A stretch of DNA of 26,096 nucleotides from Bacteroidales bacterium UBA3754 (GTDB lineage Bacteria; Bacteroidota; Bacteroidia; Bacteroidales; UBA1715), in the NCBI GenBank assembly GCA_002371705.1, contig DFGI01000067.1, forward strand, positions 1 to 26,096, in the 5' to 3' direction. The notes below the pieces were generated by a model. That model saw nothing but the letters and a program-made list of their open reading frames with translations. It did not search any database and had not been told where the DNA came from. A program made the translations under genes and the position numbers. Shown here one piece after another: positions 16,561 through 24,823 of this stretch (position 1 is its first letter; each line of letters starts with the position of its first letter).

Positions 16561-17853
16561 CTATTGCTCCGTAGGCAATTCACCATACATAATACCATTC
16601 TTATATTGTAATTTCACAGTAACAATTTGATTATGTGCATTATACGGAATTTTTGTCTGTACACGAATATAATTGTCGGTAAAACCAACTTGATAGCCGT
16701 CCCTCATCCTTGTTTCAATAAGAACTGGACGAATTTGTCCATCGAATTTTTTATAGAATTCTTGGTGCATTTGTTCCGACAAGGCATGAAGTTCCACACT
16801 TCTTGCCGTCCGAACAGACTCCTGCACGTGAGGCTTAATTTTTAGAGCATCGGTTTGCTCACGCTCAGAATATGTGAACACATGGACGAAACTCACCCCC
16901 AAGGACTTAACAAAATCGTATGATTTTCTGAAATACTCATCGGTTTCGCCCATCGAGCCCACCATCACATCCATTCCAATAAACGCATCAGGAATCTTAG
17001 CGCGGACCTCCTCTATTTTCTTTCTAAAAAAATCGGTGTTGTATCTGCGGCGCATCAATCGCAAAACCTCGTCGCAACCACACTGAAGCGGAATGTGGAA
17101 ATGTGGCATAAACACATTTGATTGGGCCACAAAATCAATCACCTCCGATGTCAATAAATTGGGTTCTATCGACGAAATCCTGTAGCGTTCAATACCAGAA
17201 ACCTTCGCCAACGCACGAATCAAATCAAAAAACGTTTCGCCCGTGCTTTGCCCAAAATCGCCAATATTAATCCCACTCAGCACAATCTCCTTAACACCAC
17301 GTGAGGAAATTTCCTCAGCTTGTTTAACCAACGATTGTATGGAAGGATTTCTGCTTTTCCCGCGTGCTAACGGAATTGTGCAATATGAACAGCGGTAATT
17401 GCAACCGTCTTGCACTTTTAAAAACGCCCGTGTACGTTCCGAACAAGAATAGGCATACGAAAAGTCATTCACTTCGTCGATTGCTGAAACTTGTTGCACT
17501 GCACAGCCGCACATTTCGTATTCACGAATCCGATCAACAATATTGAATTTCTCCTTTACCCCCAAAACCAATGCAACTCCATCAATATCAGCAATTTCTT
17601 TTGGTTTCAATTGTGCATAGCAGCCAACCACAATAATCAAGGCATTTGGATTGCGACGATGTGCGCCACGAATCGCCTGACGACTTTTTTTATTGGCGGA
17701 TTCCGTCACACTACACGAATTAACAACGTAATAATCTGCCTCATCGGTAAATTTAACCTGTTGGAAACCAGCATCTTTCATTTTACGGGAAAGAGTTTCC
17801 GTTTCCGCATAATTCATTTTACAACCTAATGTGTAGAACCCGACAGTCTTCAC
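16561..17853 (-). CDS. mtaB: tRNA t6A37 methylthiotransferase MtaB
   Basis: A radical-SAM methylthiotransferase that converts N6-threonylcarbamoyl-adenosine 37 to its 2-methylthio form in ANN-decoding tRNAs. The N-terminal domain has three cluster cysteines C11 (TLGCKMN), C47 (NSCSVT) and C78 (GCYAQ). The radical-SAM domain has C151-x3-C155-x2-C158 (GCNYRCSYC). A TRAM-like RNA-binding region closes the protein. I chose a GTG start at 17853, giving (V/M)KTVGFYTLGCKMN, which matches the usual N-terminus of YqeV/MtaB proteins. The in-frame ATG at 17892 lies upstream of the -7 box TATATTTG (17877-17870). The TLGCKMN motif favours MtaB over MiaB or RimO. Confidence 0.9.
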   Translation of the reverse strand: MKTVGFYTLGCKMNYAETETLSRKMKDAGFQQVKFTDEADYYVVNSCSVTESANKKSRQAIRGAHRRNPNALIIVVGCYAQLKPKEIADIDGVALVLGVKEKFNIVDRIREYEMCGCAVQQVSAIDEVNDFSYAYSCSERTRAFLKVQDGCNYRCSYCTIPLARGKSRNPSIQSLVKQAEEISSRGVKEIVLSGINIGDFGQSTGETFFDLIRALAKVSGIERYRISSIEPNLLTSEVIDFVAQSNVFMPHFHIPLQCGCDEVLRLMRRRYNTDFFRKKIEEVRAKIPDAFIGMDVMVGSMGETDEYFRKSYDFVKSLGVSFVHVFTYSEREQTDALKIKPHVQESVRTARSVELHALSEQMHQEFYKKFDGQIRPVLIETRMRDGYQVGFTDNYIRVQTKIPYNAHNQIVTVKLQYKNGIMYGELPTEQ

Positions 17854-17869
17854 TACGTCTATTTTTTGG

Positions 17870-17877
17870 CAAATATA
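17870..17877 (-). promoter_or_regulatory. -7 box of mtaB
   Basis: Minus-strand TATATTTG fits TAnnTTTG and ends 16 bases before the GTG start at 17853, giving a leader of about 10 bases. No well-spaced -33 TTG is obvious. Confidence 0.5.
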
Positions 17878-17902
17878 TACGAAACCCAACAATTAAATGA
17901 AA

Positions 17903-17929
17903 TTGGTATTTAAAATATAATTAATTTTG
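17903..17929 (+). promoter_or_regulatory. Promoter of the GH9 gene
   Basis: TAATTTTG (17922-17929) fits the -7 consensus, with TTG (17903-17905) 16 bases upstream. It ends 17 bases before the ATG at 17947. It is divergent from the mtaB promoter, with about 25 bases between them. Confidence 0.5.
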
Positions 17930-17946
17930 TATCAACATTATTTCGT

Positions 17947-19656
17947 ATGAGACAAAAGATAATACTAATTACAGAGCTTGTTTTTTTGTGTATGAGCGCA
18001 TTCTCCCAAAAAACTGAAAATTCTATTCGTGTCAACCAGATTGGATATACCACCAACGAAGTGAAAACTGCGTTCATTGCAAATAAAAATGCAACTTCGT
18101 TCGAAATTAAAGATGCACAGACGGATAAAACCGTATATCAAGGGAAAACGTCTGAAAATTCGTATTGGAAAATGTCTGAAGAAAATCTGCAGACGATTGA
18201 TTTCAGCGATTTCAAACAAGAAGGCTCCTATTATATAGTGTGCGGTAACAAGAAATCGTATCCGTTCAAAATTCAGAATGAACATCTTTTCAATGACATA
18301 AGTAAGGCTTCGATTCGGGCATTTTACTACTGGCGTGCGTCAACGGAACTGCTTCCGCAACATGCTACGTGGAAAGGAACTGATTTTTCGCGTCCTATGG
18401 GACACAAAGACGATGTGGTGAAAATTCACTCATCGGCTGCCACGAAATCTCGTCCCGAAGGGACTATCGTCTCCGCTCCCAAAGGCTGGTACGACGCGGG
18501 CGACTACAATCTCTACGTGGTGAACGCAGGAATCTCCTATCATGCTCTGGCATTTGCATACGAAATGATGCCAGAATATTACAACTCGCTCAACCTGAAC
18601 ATTCCCGAGAGCGGCAACGGTGTCCCCGACATTCTCAACGAACTTAAATGGGAGCTTGATTGGCTGTTTGCCATGCAAGACGAAGACGGCGGTGTTTACA
18701 CCAAATTGTCGTCACTCCGTTTTTGCAGCATGATTATGCCCCACGATGACAAACTCGACCGCTATATGATTGGAAAATCAACTGCTTCGGCCCTTGATTT
18801 TGCAGCCATGATGGCAATGTCGGCACGAATTTTCAAGCCATACGAACATATTTTCCCTAATATTTCGGCAAAAGCGACAAATGCCGCAAAGCGAGCATGG
18901 AATTGGGCGAAGAGCAATCCTACAGTATATTACAAAAACCCTTCGGATGTGTTCACAGGAAACTACCGTGACGACGACGTGACCGACGAGTTTTTCTGGG
19001 CAGCCGCAGAATTGTACATCACAACAAAAGACGAAAAATACTTTAAAGAATTGGATTTCTCGCAGGAATTTACCGTTCCCGAATGGGGCAATGTCCGCAC
19101 GTTGGGACTTATGTCGCTTGTACTGCACAACGAGGTTCTTCCGAAAGAATATTCAAATGTGTTCGCTTCGTTCCAAAAATTGACCAACGACCTCTATGCC
19201 ATGTACGAACGTTCCGCAAACAAGGTTCCTATTGAGAAATTCAACTGGGGAAGCAACGGTGTAATTGCATCATCAGGAGCATTACTTGGTTTGGCCTTCA
19301 AGGAATATGGTGACGAAAAATACCATCGTGCAATGATTGATTCTTGGAACTATCTATTAGGTTGTAATCCAACAGATTACTGCTTTATTTCGGGATTCGG
19401 TTCAAAATATCCGAAACATTTCCACGACCGTCGTTGTACTTCAGACGGCATTGAAGAACCAATTCCAGGTTATTTGGCAGGCGGAGCCACAAACATTATT
19501 CTGCGCGACTGCGGAGTAAAAGGCTACCCTTCCACTACCCCTGCTGGCTGTTACCGCGATGCCATTTGCAGTTTCTCGACCAACGAAATTGCAATAAATT
19601 GGAATGCACCGTTTGCATTGCTGGCGGGAATGGTTGAATCGTATAGTAACAAATAA
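17947..19656 (+). CDS. GH9-family endoglucanase/cellulase
   Basis: A secreted beta-1,4-glucanase of family 9. A signal peptide ends near SAFSQ (residues 17-21). An N-terminal immunoglobulin-like domain (IRVNQIGYTTNEVKTAFI onward, about 27-115) is the CelD_N-type module common in this family. The (alpha/alpha)6 catalytic domain follows, with WYDAGDYN giving D183 and D186, a HFHDRR segment at about 491-496, and the general acid E547 in STNEIAINWN. All catalytic residues are present. At 569 residues it has the Ig plus catalytic architecture with no binding module or C-terminal sorting domain. Its stop is 5 bases from that of the convergent lipid kinase. Exact substrate (cellulose, mixed-linkage glucan or glucomannan) is not visible. 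Confidence 0.93.
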   Translation: MRQKIILITELVFLCMSAFSQKTENSIRVNQIGYTTNEVKTAFIANKNATSFEIKDAQTDKTVYQGKTSENSYWKMSEENLQTIDFSDFKQEGSYYIVCGNKKSYPFKIQNEHLFNDISKASIRAFYYWRASTELLPQHATWKGTDFSRPMGHKDDVVKIHSSAATKSRPEGTIVSAPKGWYDAGDYNLYVVNAGISYHALAFAYEMMPEYYNSLNLNIPESGNGVPDILNELKWELDWLFAMQDEDGGVYTKLSSLRFCSMIMPHDDKLDRYMIGKSTASALDFAAMMAMSARIFKPYEHIFPNISAKATNAAKRAWNWAKSNPTVYYKNPSDVFTGNYRDDDVTDEFFWAAAELYITTKDEKYFKELDFSQEFTVPEWGNVRTLGLMSLVLHNEVLPKEYSNVFASFQKLTNDLYAMYERSANKVPIEKFNWGSNGVIASSGALLGLAFKEYGDEKYHRAMIDSWNYLLGCNPTDYCFISGFGSKYPKHFHDRRCTSDGIEEPIPGYLAGGATNIILRDCGVKGYPSTTPAGCYRDAICSFSTNEIAINWNAPFALLAGMVESYSNK

Positions 19657-19661
19657 CAAGA

Positions 19662-20543
19662 TTAGCTCGGAACTATACACTTCAGAGAATGCTTCTGAAT
19701 CTTAAAAGATATGTCAGTGGCACACATACGTGGTTCGCCATCCATGTGCATCAGTCGAGGCACGGAATTGAGAATCGTAAAGTCCTCTAAATGAAGTGTT
19801 TCAACATGACGGGAATTATTGAAACTATTCAAAAACAATCGTAGTGTGGCAGGAATCACATCGAGCACGGGCAATTCCTTCACTAAAACCAATTCGAATT
19901 TACCATCGGTAATATCAGCTTCGGGAGCGACTTTCGCATTCAGCCCCCATTGGTTTGAATTTGCAATTGTAGCCATGAAAAACTTTTTCTCGATGACTTC
20001 GCCATTTATTACAAACCGTCCTGTCTGTTGCGGATACGAGAAATATTCCTCCACAATTGTTTTCACATAATTCAATCCACCTCGAGATTCCGAACAATTT
20101 TTGTCAAACAGATTTCCAATTTCGGCATCAAAGCCAAACCCTGCGACATTCACAAAATATTCACTATTGCAAAGTACAGTGTCTATCACCACTTCGTGGG
20201 CATCGGCAATCACTTTCAGAGCTTTTTTAACCGACGAAGGTATTGAGAAAAAACGAGCAAATCCATTGCCCGACCCCATAGGAATTATCGCCAAAGCGGA
20301 ATTTGAATGAATCACCGATTGGGAAACCTCGTGAATGGTGCCATCACCGCCAACAGCCACAATTATGTCGAATCCTTTCTCCACTCCAACGCGTGACAAT
20401 TCCAACGCATGTCCTGCAAAACGGGTATAAACAAAATCAACATTGAATTTGTCTGGCGGGAGAATTTCACGCGCAATTGGTTCAAATTGTTTCTGCCGCA
20501 CTTTTCCCGAATGCGGATTGACGATAAACAACACTCGTTTCAT
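19662..20543 (-). CDS. Diacylglycerol/lipid kinase family protein
   Basis: A DAGK-catalytic-fold lipid kinase that transfers phosphate from ATP to a lipid hydroxyl at the inner membrane. It has NPHSGK at 9-14, the nucleotide-binding GGDGT at 65-69, and PMGSGNGFAR at 88-97. The 293-residue length matches YegS/DgkB-type proteins. The GSGN form of the second loop, instead of GTxND, is shared with sphingoid-base and ceramide kinases as well as many Bacteroidota homologues. A sphingolipid substrate is therefore possible but unproven. It is the last gene of the DUF1573-aminotransferase-kinase operon, starting 1 base after the aminotransferase stop. Diacylglycerol recycling is the default reading. 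Confidence 0.88.
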   Translation of the reverse strand: MKRVLFIVNPHSGKVRQKQFEPIAREILPPDKFNVDFVYTRFAGHALELSRVGVEKGFDIIVAVGGDGTIHEVSQSVIHSNSALAIIPMGSGNGFARFFSIPSSVKKALKVIADAHEVVIDTVLCNSEYFVNVAGFGFDAEIGNLFDKNCSESRGGLNYVKTIVEEYFSYPQQTGRFVINGEVIEKKFFMATIANSNQWGLNAKVAPEADITDGKFELVLVKELPVLDVIPATLRLFLNSFNNSRHVETLHLEDFTILNSVPRLMHMDGEPRMCATDISFKIQKHSLKCIVPS

Positions 20544-20544
20544 A

Positions 20545-21750
20545 TCAATCTTGATCTATTGTTCGTCCTGGATACACGCTCAAAGCTTTTTTCAGGCAAC
20601 GGACTGCTTTTTTCAATTTGTCCATTTCCAAAATATAGGCAATGCGCACTTGATGAACACCCAATTTTTTACCAGTATAGAAACCTGTTCCCGGAGCGAG
20701 CATTACCGTAGCGCCTTCATACTCAAATTCTTCGAGCAACCAACGGCAGAATTTGTCAACGTCGTCAACAGGCAATTCCACCACCGAATAAAATGCCCCG
20801 TCAGGCATTGGCGAACGAACACCTTTGATTTCGTTCAATGCAGGAATAATATAGTCACGGCGGGCTTTGTATTCATCAGCCGATTTTTTCAGAAATTCTT
20901 CGGGAGTATCGAGCAATGCTTCGGCAATAAGCTGTCCCATTGAAGGCGGACTCAAACGAGCTTGCGCAAATTTCATTGAAGTGGCAATCACATCTTTATT
21001 ACGAGTAATCATTGCACCAATGCGGATGCCACACACATTATATCGTTTTGAAAATGAATCAATTAAAATAGTATTTTCTTCGATTCCTTTTAAATTCATT
21101 ACCGAATAATGTTCGCTGTCGTAGCAAAAATCACGATACACCTCGTCGCAAATCAAGAACAAATCATATTTGCGAACCAAGTTACGAATATGCGACAATT
21201 CTTTCTGTGTGTAAACGTGTCCTGTCGGATTATTCGGGTTGCAAAGCATAATTGCCTTGGTCTGCGGTGTGAGCGCATCCTCGAAATCCTCAATCGACGG
21301 CAATGCGAAATTTGTTTCGATGGAAGAACGGACCGGAATCATTCTGGCACCAGTTTCCGTTGTAAAACCATAATAATTAGCATAATACGGTTCAGGCACA
21401 ATCACTTCATCGGCATAATTTAGAATGCTGTAATATGCAAAACAAATGGCCTCGGAGCCGCCAGTTGTAATAAGAATATCGTCACTGGAAATTTCAATGC
21501 CGATTTTCTTATAATATTCCGCCAATTTCTCACGAAGCGAGATATTTCCCGCCGAATGAGAATATGGAATATATTTTCCCGTATAGGAATGCAACGCTTT
21601 TTCAGCCAAATCGGGCGTGAGCAAGTCGGGCTGCCCAATATTAAGATGCAACACTTCCACTCCACGCTGTTTTGCCTCGTCGGCATACTGCACCAGTCGT
21701 CGGATTGGAGACGCTGGCATTAATAACCCTCTATCAGATACTCTTGGCAT
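20545..21750 (-). CDS. PLP-dependent class I aminotransferase
   Basis: A fold-type I aminotransferase of the aspartate aminotransferase-like group, acting in cytoplasmic amino-acid metabolism. It has the N-terminal substrate loop LNIGQPD at 36-42, NPNNPTG at 171-177, D202 and Y205 contacting the cofactor, the Schiff-base K235 in SFSKRYN, R243 as a phosphate anchor, and a late HQVRIAY that supplies the carboxylate-binding Arg. At 401 residues it is complete. The gap to the upstream DUF1573 gene is 9 bases and to the downstream kinase 1 base, so all three are one transcript. The amino donor and acceptor cannot be predicted; aspartate, alanine or aromatic substrates are all plausible. Confidence 0.92.
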   Translation of the reverse strand: MPRVSDRGLLMPASPIRRLVQYADEAKQRGVEVLHLNIGQPDLLTPDLAEKALHSYTGKYIPYSHSAGNISLREKLAEYYKKIGIEISSDDILITTGGSEAICFAYYSILNYADEVIVPEPYYANYYGFTTETGARMIPVRSSIETNFALPSIEDFEDALTPQTKAIMLCNPNNPTGHVYTQKELSHIRNLVRKYDLFLICDEVYRDFCYDSEHYSVMNLKGIEENTILIDSFSKRYNVCGIRIGAMITRNKDVIATSMKFAQARLSPPSMGQLIAEALLDTPEEFLKKSADEYKARRDYIIPALNEIKGVRSPMPDGAFYSVVELPVDDVDKFCRWLLEEFEYEGATVMLAPGTGFYTGKKLGVHQVRIAYILEMDKLKKAVRCLKKALSVYPGRTIDQD

Positions 21751-21759
21751 ACCAATTAA

Positions 21760-22242
21760 TCATTTTTCCACATTGTCGGTGCGAACCGCAGTGGTATCAT
21801 TTACAATTTTGTTTTTATTTCCACCTAAAATTTCTTTATGTGGATTTGGTGTCACAAAACCCGCAATAACCAGCAATACTGCGCTATTGTCGGCATTTGA
21901 GAAAACGGTTATTCCTTTTTCGAATTCCCCACTGCGCCGTGTGTCGTACGAAACAGAAATCACCCCCTTCTCGCCCGGGGCAACTGGCTCCTGCGACCAT
22001 GTAGGAATCGTACAGCCACATGTGCTCTGTACCTCCTTGACAATCAACGTGTCAACGCCTGTGTTAGTAAACACAAAATCATGCTCGGCTGGTTGCCCAA
22101 AAATCACTTTTCCAAAATCATGGCGAACGGTTTTGAATGCAATATGCGCTTTTGTCGCATGTTTCTGCAACATTTTAGTACGTGAACAGGCCAAACCGAA
22201 CACGCAACAAACAACAAGCCCTATCGCCACAAAACGTTTCAT
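21760..22242 (-). CDS. DUF1573 lipoprotein
   Basis: A 160-residue predicted lipoprotein: hydrophobic leader then lipobox GLAC with C19. The mature part is a single Ig-like beta sandwich of the DUF1573 family, marked by FDFGKV-like HDFGKVIFG (41-49), DFVFTNTG (55-62) and STCGCT (73-78, C75 and C77), then a strand pattern ending near VIAGFV. A polar, disordered tail of about 30 residues follows. The family is abundant in Bacteroidota and its function is unknown. ASH/PapD-like binding roles have been suggested for this fold. It heads the operon with the aminotransferase and lipid kinase and has a well-spaced promoter of its own. Confidence 0.88.
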   Translation of the reverse strand: MKRFVAIGLVVCCVFGLACSRTKMLQKHATKAHIAFKTVRHDFGKVIFGQPAEHDFVFTNTGVDTLIVKEVQSTCGCTIPTWSQEPVAPGEKGVISVSYDTRRSGEFEKGITVFSNADNSAVLLVIAGFVTPNPHKEILGGNKNKIVNDTTAVRTDNVEK

Positions 22243-22253
22243 AAGTCAGTTTA

Positions 22254-22284
22254 CAAAAATACGAATTTTTACATTAACAAACAA
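22254..22284 (-). promoter_or_regulatory. Promoter of the DUF1573-aminotransferase-kinase operon
   Basis: Minus-strand TTG (22284-22282), 20 bases, then TATTTTTG (22261-22254), an excellent fit to the Bacteroidota promoter. It overlaps the last codons and stop of mgtE, so the operon need not depend on read-through. The predicted leader is only about 6 bases. Confidence 0.6.
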
Positions 22285-23621
22285 CGGGCTATTGAAAAGT
22301 ACAGCAAACAACACACAATATCGTTGGTTGTGGTGACAAATGGTCCCGTTGCGATAGCGGGGTCGATTTTGCAACGTTCCAAAATCAGCGGGACAAATGT
22401 GCCGAACAATGACGCGAAAACGATGATTACCAACAAAGAAAAACTCACAACAGCTGTCAGATGTAAATCATTACCAGCCATCAAGTTATACAATGAAAGG
22501 ACAATTGAACAAATAGCCCCTATCAGCAAACCGCCCAACAATTCACGTAGGATTTTTGTCCAGATTGATGTTAATTTCAGAGTTCCGCCCGCAATACTTT
22601 GTACCATAATTGATGAAGACTGCACACCAACATTACCGCCCATAGCCGCCAGCAATGGCAAAAACAGCGTAAGGCTTGCATTTTTTGCAATATCCCCCTC
22701 AAATATTCCAATTACGCGAGAACTCAAAATACCACCGAGCAAACCAACAAACAACCACGGCAAACGCGCCATTGTTTGACGAATCACACTATCGTTGTCG
22801 TCAACATCCTGCGTCAAACCGGCCTGCATTTGGTAGTCCTTTTCAGCCTCTTCACGAATCACATCAACCACATCGTCGATGGTAATGCGTCCTTTCAGGC
22901 GGTTTAATGAATCCACAACAGGTACCACGAACAAACCATATTTATCCATCAAGTTCGCAACTTCCTCCGACGGCATACTCGTAGGAACCGACAACACTGT
23001 TTCATCAAAAATATCGCCAACCACGGCACTTTCGCCTGCCAAAACCAAACGGGCAATTGGCAGAATTCCAACCAGAACATCCTCATCATCAACCACATAC
23101 ACGTTCATAAGGTTTTCGACCTCGTCGGATTGCTTGCGGATTTCGAGAATACATTTCTGCACGTTCCAGTTTTTATTCACACGGACAAGCTCGGTTGCCA
23201 TCAAACCACCGGCGGTGTTCTCGTCGTAGTCCAACAAATCGGCGATGTCGCTCGCTTGCTCCTTATCGGACATTTTTGCCAAGACTTCAGTCTTAATCCG
23301 TTCCGGCAACATCTGCAAAATATCCGTCGCATCATCGGAATCCATTTTCTCGATAAGGTCGGTGGCAATGATTTCGGCAGGAATCACCGCAAGCAGGCGG
23401 TCAAGCTGCTCGTCCTCAAGCTCCACGAGGATATTAGCCTCCATGGTTGGCTGGAATTGCAAGAAAACGTAATTGGCTTCTTCGTTGGTTAACTGTTCAA
23501 GAATATCGGCTATGTCGGCTGGGTGCGCATCCGCGAAACAATCTAAAATTTTCTCTACATCCTGAACTTCAATAAGCGATTTCAGGTACGCGATAAAATC
23601 TTTTGTCAACTCGAATTGCAT
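22269..23621 (-). CDS. mgtE: Mg2+ transporter MgtE
   Basis: A homodimeric Mg2+ channel/transporter of the inner membrane, gated by Mg2+ binding to its cytoplasmic domains. The order is complete: a helical MgtE-N superhelix (about 15-130), paired CBS domains (about 131-255, with LMATELVRV and LFVVPVVDSLNRLKG), a connecting helix, and five membrane helices from about residue 285. Pore signatures include AAMGGNVGVQ in the second membrane segment region and D420 in IDPAIATGP, the expected pore aspartate. At 450 residues it is standard length. It has an unusually strong Shine-Dalgarno (AAAGGAGG) 5 bases before the ATG and a structured upstream region. The intergenic space upstream is 155 bases. 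Confidence 0.96.
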   Translation of the reverse strand: MQFELTKDFIAYLKSLIEVQDVEKILDCFADAHPADIADILEQLTNEEANYVFLQFQPTMEANILVELEDEQLDRLLAVIPAEIIATDLIEKMDSDDATDILQMLPERIKTEVLAKMSDKEQASDIADLLDYDENTAGGLMATELVRVNKNWNVQKCILEIRKQSDEVENLMNVYVVDDEDVLVGILPIARLVLAGESAVVGDIFDETVLSVPTSMPSEEVANLMDKYGLFVVPVVDSLNRLKGRITIDDVVDVIREEAEKDYQMQAGLTQDVDDNDSVIRQTMARLPWLFVGLLGGILSSRVIGIFEGDIAKNASLTLFLPLLAAMGGNVGVQSSSIMVQSIAGGTLKLTSIWTKILRELLGGLLIGAICSIVLSLYNLMAGNDLHLTAVVSFSLLVIIVFASLFGTFVPLILERCKIDPAIATGPFVTTTNDIVCCLLYFSIARCLLM

Positions 23622-23626
23622 ATCAG

Positions 23627-23634
23627 CCTCCTTT
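23627..23634 (-). promoter_or_regulatory. Strong Shine-Dalgarno of mgtE
   Basis: Minus-strand AAAGGAGG lies 5 bases before the mgtE ATG. Most other genes here lack such a motif; the barrel gene at 15222 is the other clear case. Confidence 0.75.
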
Positions 23635-23658
23635 CATTGTAGTCAATACCTTTCTGTT

Positions 23659-23747
23659 TTGCGTTGCGAAAAAACGAAAATTTTTCCACAATGACAAACA
23701 ATTCACTCATCAGTTTTGAACGAAACGCAATATTTTTTTCGTTCAAA
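23659..23747 (-). promoter_or_regulatory. Possible structured leader of mgtE
   Basis: A perfect 11-base inverted repeat TTTGAACGAAA/TTTCGTTCAAA (23747-23737 with 23725-23715 on the minus strand) encloses a 12-base loop containing TTGCG. Downstream a tandem CGCAACGCAA (23668-23659) is complementary to that loop, so a pseudoknot or switched pairing is possible. No clear TAnnTTTG box was found, so whether it is transcribed as a leader or is a DNA operator is open. It is also 30 bases past the stop of the preceding gene, but no T-tract follows, so it is not a standard terminator. Confidence 0.35.
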
Positions 23748-23776
23748 CAGTATATTACTTTTGGCAAATAATTTTT

Positions 23777-24799
23777 CTACTGAATATCCTGCACAAGGCG
23801 GACGGAATATGCACACTTACGACTAAAATAACTTGTTGTGGCTGTATAGCCAATCGTAAAATATTCGGCATTGTCTCCAAAATATTCATCATCATCAGGA
23901 CTATTCGTAGAACTGGACCAATAATTACCCGCAAAGCCACAATTAGAAACAAACGTACCCCATCGTGCACCTGCATTTGGTAAAAATATAGCCCCATTTT
24001 TCTCCATTTTGTCCCATTCACTTATGGTATAATCGTTTGCTTCCAATACAATTGTATAGTCAATGGTGATTTTAGGTTCTTCTTTTGGATTCGGCATAAA
24101 ATCAATAGAATCAGGTAATTGCCAATCATCTGGCAATAGAATAAAACCATTCACTCCGTTTACACGACCACAAGCTTGTAAATTTTCACAATTTTGGCGT
24201 CCTCTTATTAAGTAATCCCATTCTCGAACTCTAAGTGTACGCCACAATCCCGCTTGATTGCCACCGTTTTTGATTTTGTTGTAAACACCCCAATCAGCAT
24301 TAGCATATTTACCAAATAATCCATATCCCGCACGACCTCCCACATAGAAATCACTGCAATTATAACTCACATCAAAAGGTTTATACACTACTGCGCCACT
24401 TTTCCACCCACTCGTTCCAAAATGAAATAAATCAATCCATCCTTCATAACCAGGAAAAGAAACAAAACAATTGTCGCTACCATCAACATTTCCGCCATAA
24501 CAATCTTCCGTATCAGGATTTTGTGTTCCTACATAATTCCATTGATTTGAGGCAAAACGCCACGTCTTCGTGCATTCCTTATACTGAAGATTTCCCTGCG
24601 AAAAATGAACTTTTTTATCTTCTGAAACTGAGAAAACACCTTTGAGCGCACCATCAACCGCATTTGGATTTTGCACATACACATCGTTGTCATCAATAAT
24701 TCCGTCTGTTCCACTTTCGTTTTCAAACAAGTCACTGCATGATACGCAAAACATTGTTACTAAGCAGAATACAGAGAAAAATTTAATAGACTTTGCCAT
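23777..24799 (-). CDS. FISUMP-like surface lipoprotein
   Basis: A predicted lipoprotein: signal with lipobox VSC and lipidated C21, then an acidic linker (DLFENESGTDGIIDDND). The mature domain begins VHFSQGNLQY and contains FASNQWNYVG, DLFHFGTSGW, a LRVREWDYLIRGR segment, VNGFILLPDDWQLP, WDKMEKNGAIFLPNAG, GNYWSSS (291-297) and ends YSVRLV (331-336). This block order is characteristic of lipoprotein repeats of the FISUMP type, and of related Bacteroidota surface proteins of unknown function. Several Cys residues in the mature domain could form disulfides. The 340 residues hold one domain copy. It has a well-formed promoter overlapping the 3' end of the upstream transporter gene. No adjacent partner suggests a ligand. 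Confidence 0.7.
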   Translation of the reverse strand: MAKSIKFFSVFCLVTMFCVSCSDLFENESGTDGIIDDNDVYVQNPNAVDGALKGVFSVSEDKKVHFSQGNLQYKECTKTWRFASNQWNYVGTQNPDTEDCYGGNVDGSDNCFVSFPGYEGWIDLFHFGTSGWKSGAVVYKPFDVSYNCSDFYVGGRAGYGLFGKYANADWGVYNKIKNGGNQAGLWRTLRVREWDYLIRGRQNCENLQACGRVNGVNGFILLPDDWQLPDSIDFMPNPKEEPKITIDYTIVLEANDYTISEWDKMEKNGAIFLPNAGARWGTFVSNCGFAGNYWSSSTNSPDDDEYFGDNAEYFTIGYTATTSYFSRKCAYSVRLVQDIQ

Positions 24800-24823
24800 A
24801 ATTCAATTTTTTTCAATACGAAA

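Noticed and set aside
15372..19656. Polysaccharide utilisation locus
   Set aside because: Two glycosidases are present but no SusC/SusD pair, sensor-regulator or transporter is next to them, and mtaB is a housekeeping gene between them.
21617..22336. A 239-codon open frame on the plus strand
   Set aside because: It runs antisense through the aminotransferase start, the DUF1573 gene and its promoter. It is Ser/Thr-rich without domain pattern, so it is a shadow frame.
23715..23747. Rho-independent terminator of the FISUMP-like gene
   Set aside because: The stem is AT-rich and no T-tract follows on the minus strand, unlike the four clear terminators in the window.
23777..24799. Sulfatase-modifying or formylglycine-generating enzyme
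   Set aside because: The GNYWSSS and YSVRLV ending recalls that fold, but the N-terminal block order and lipoprotein signal fit FISUMP-type surface proteins better, and no sulfatase gene is nearby.
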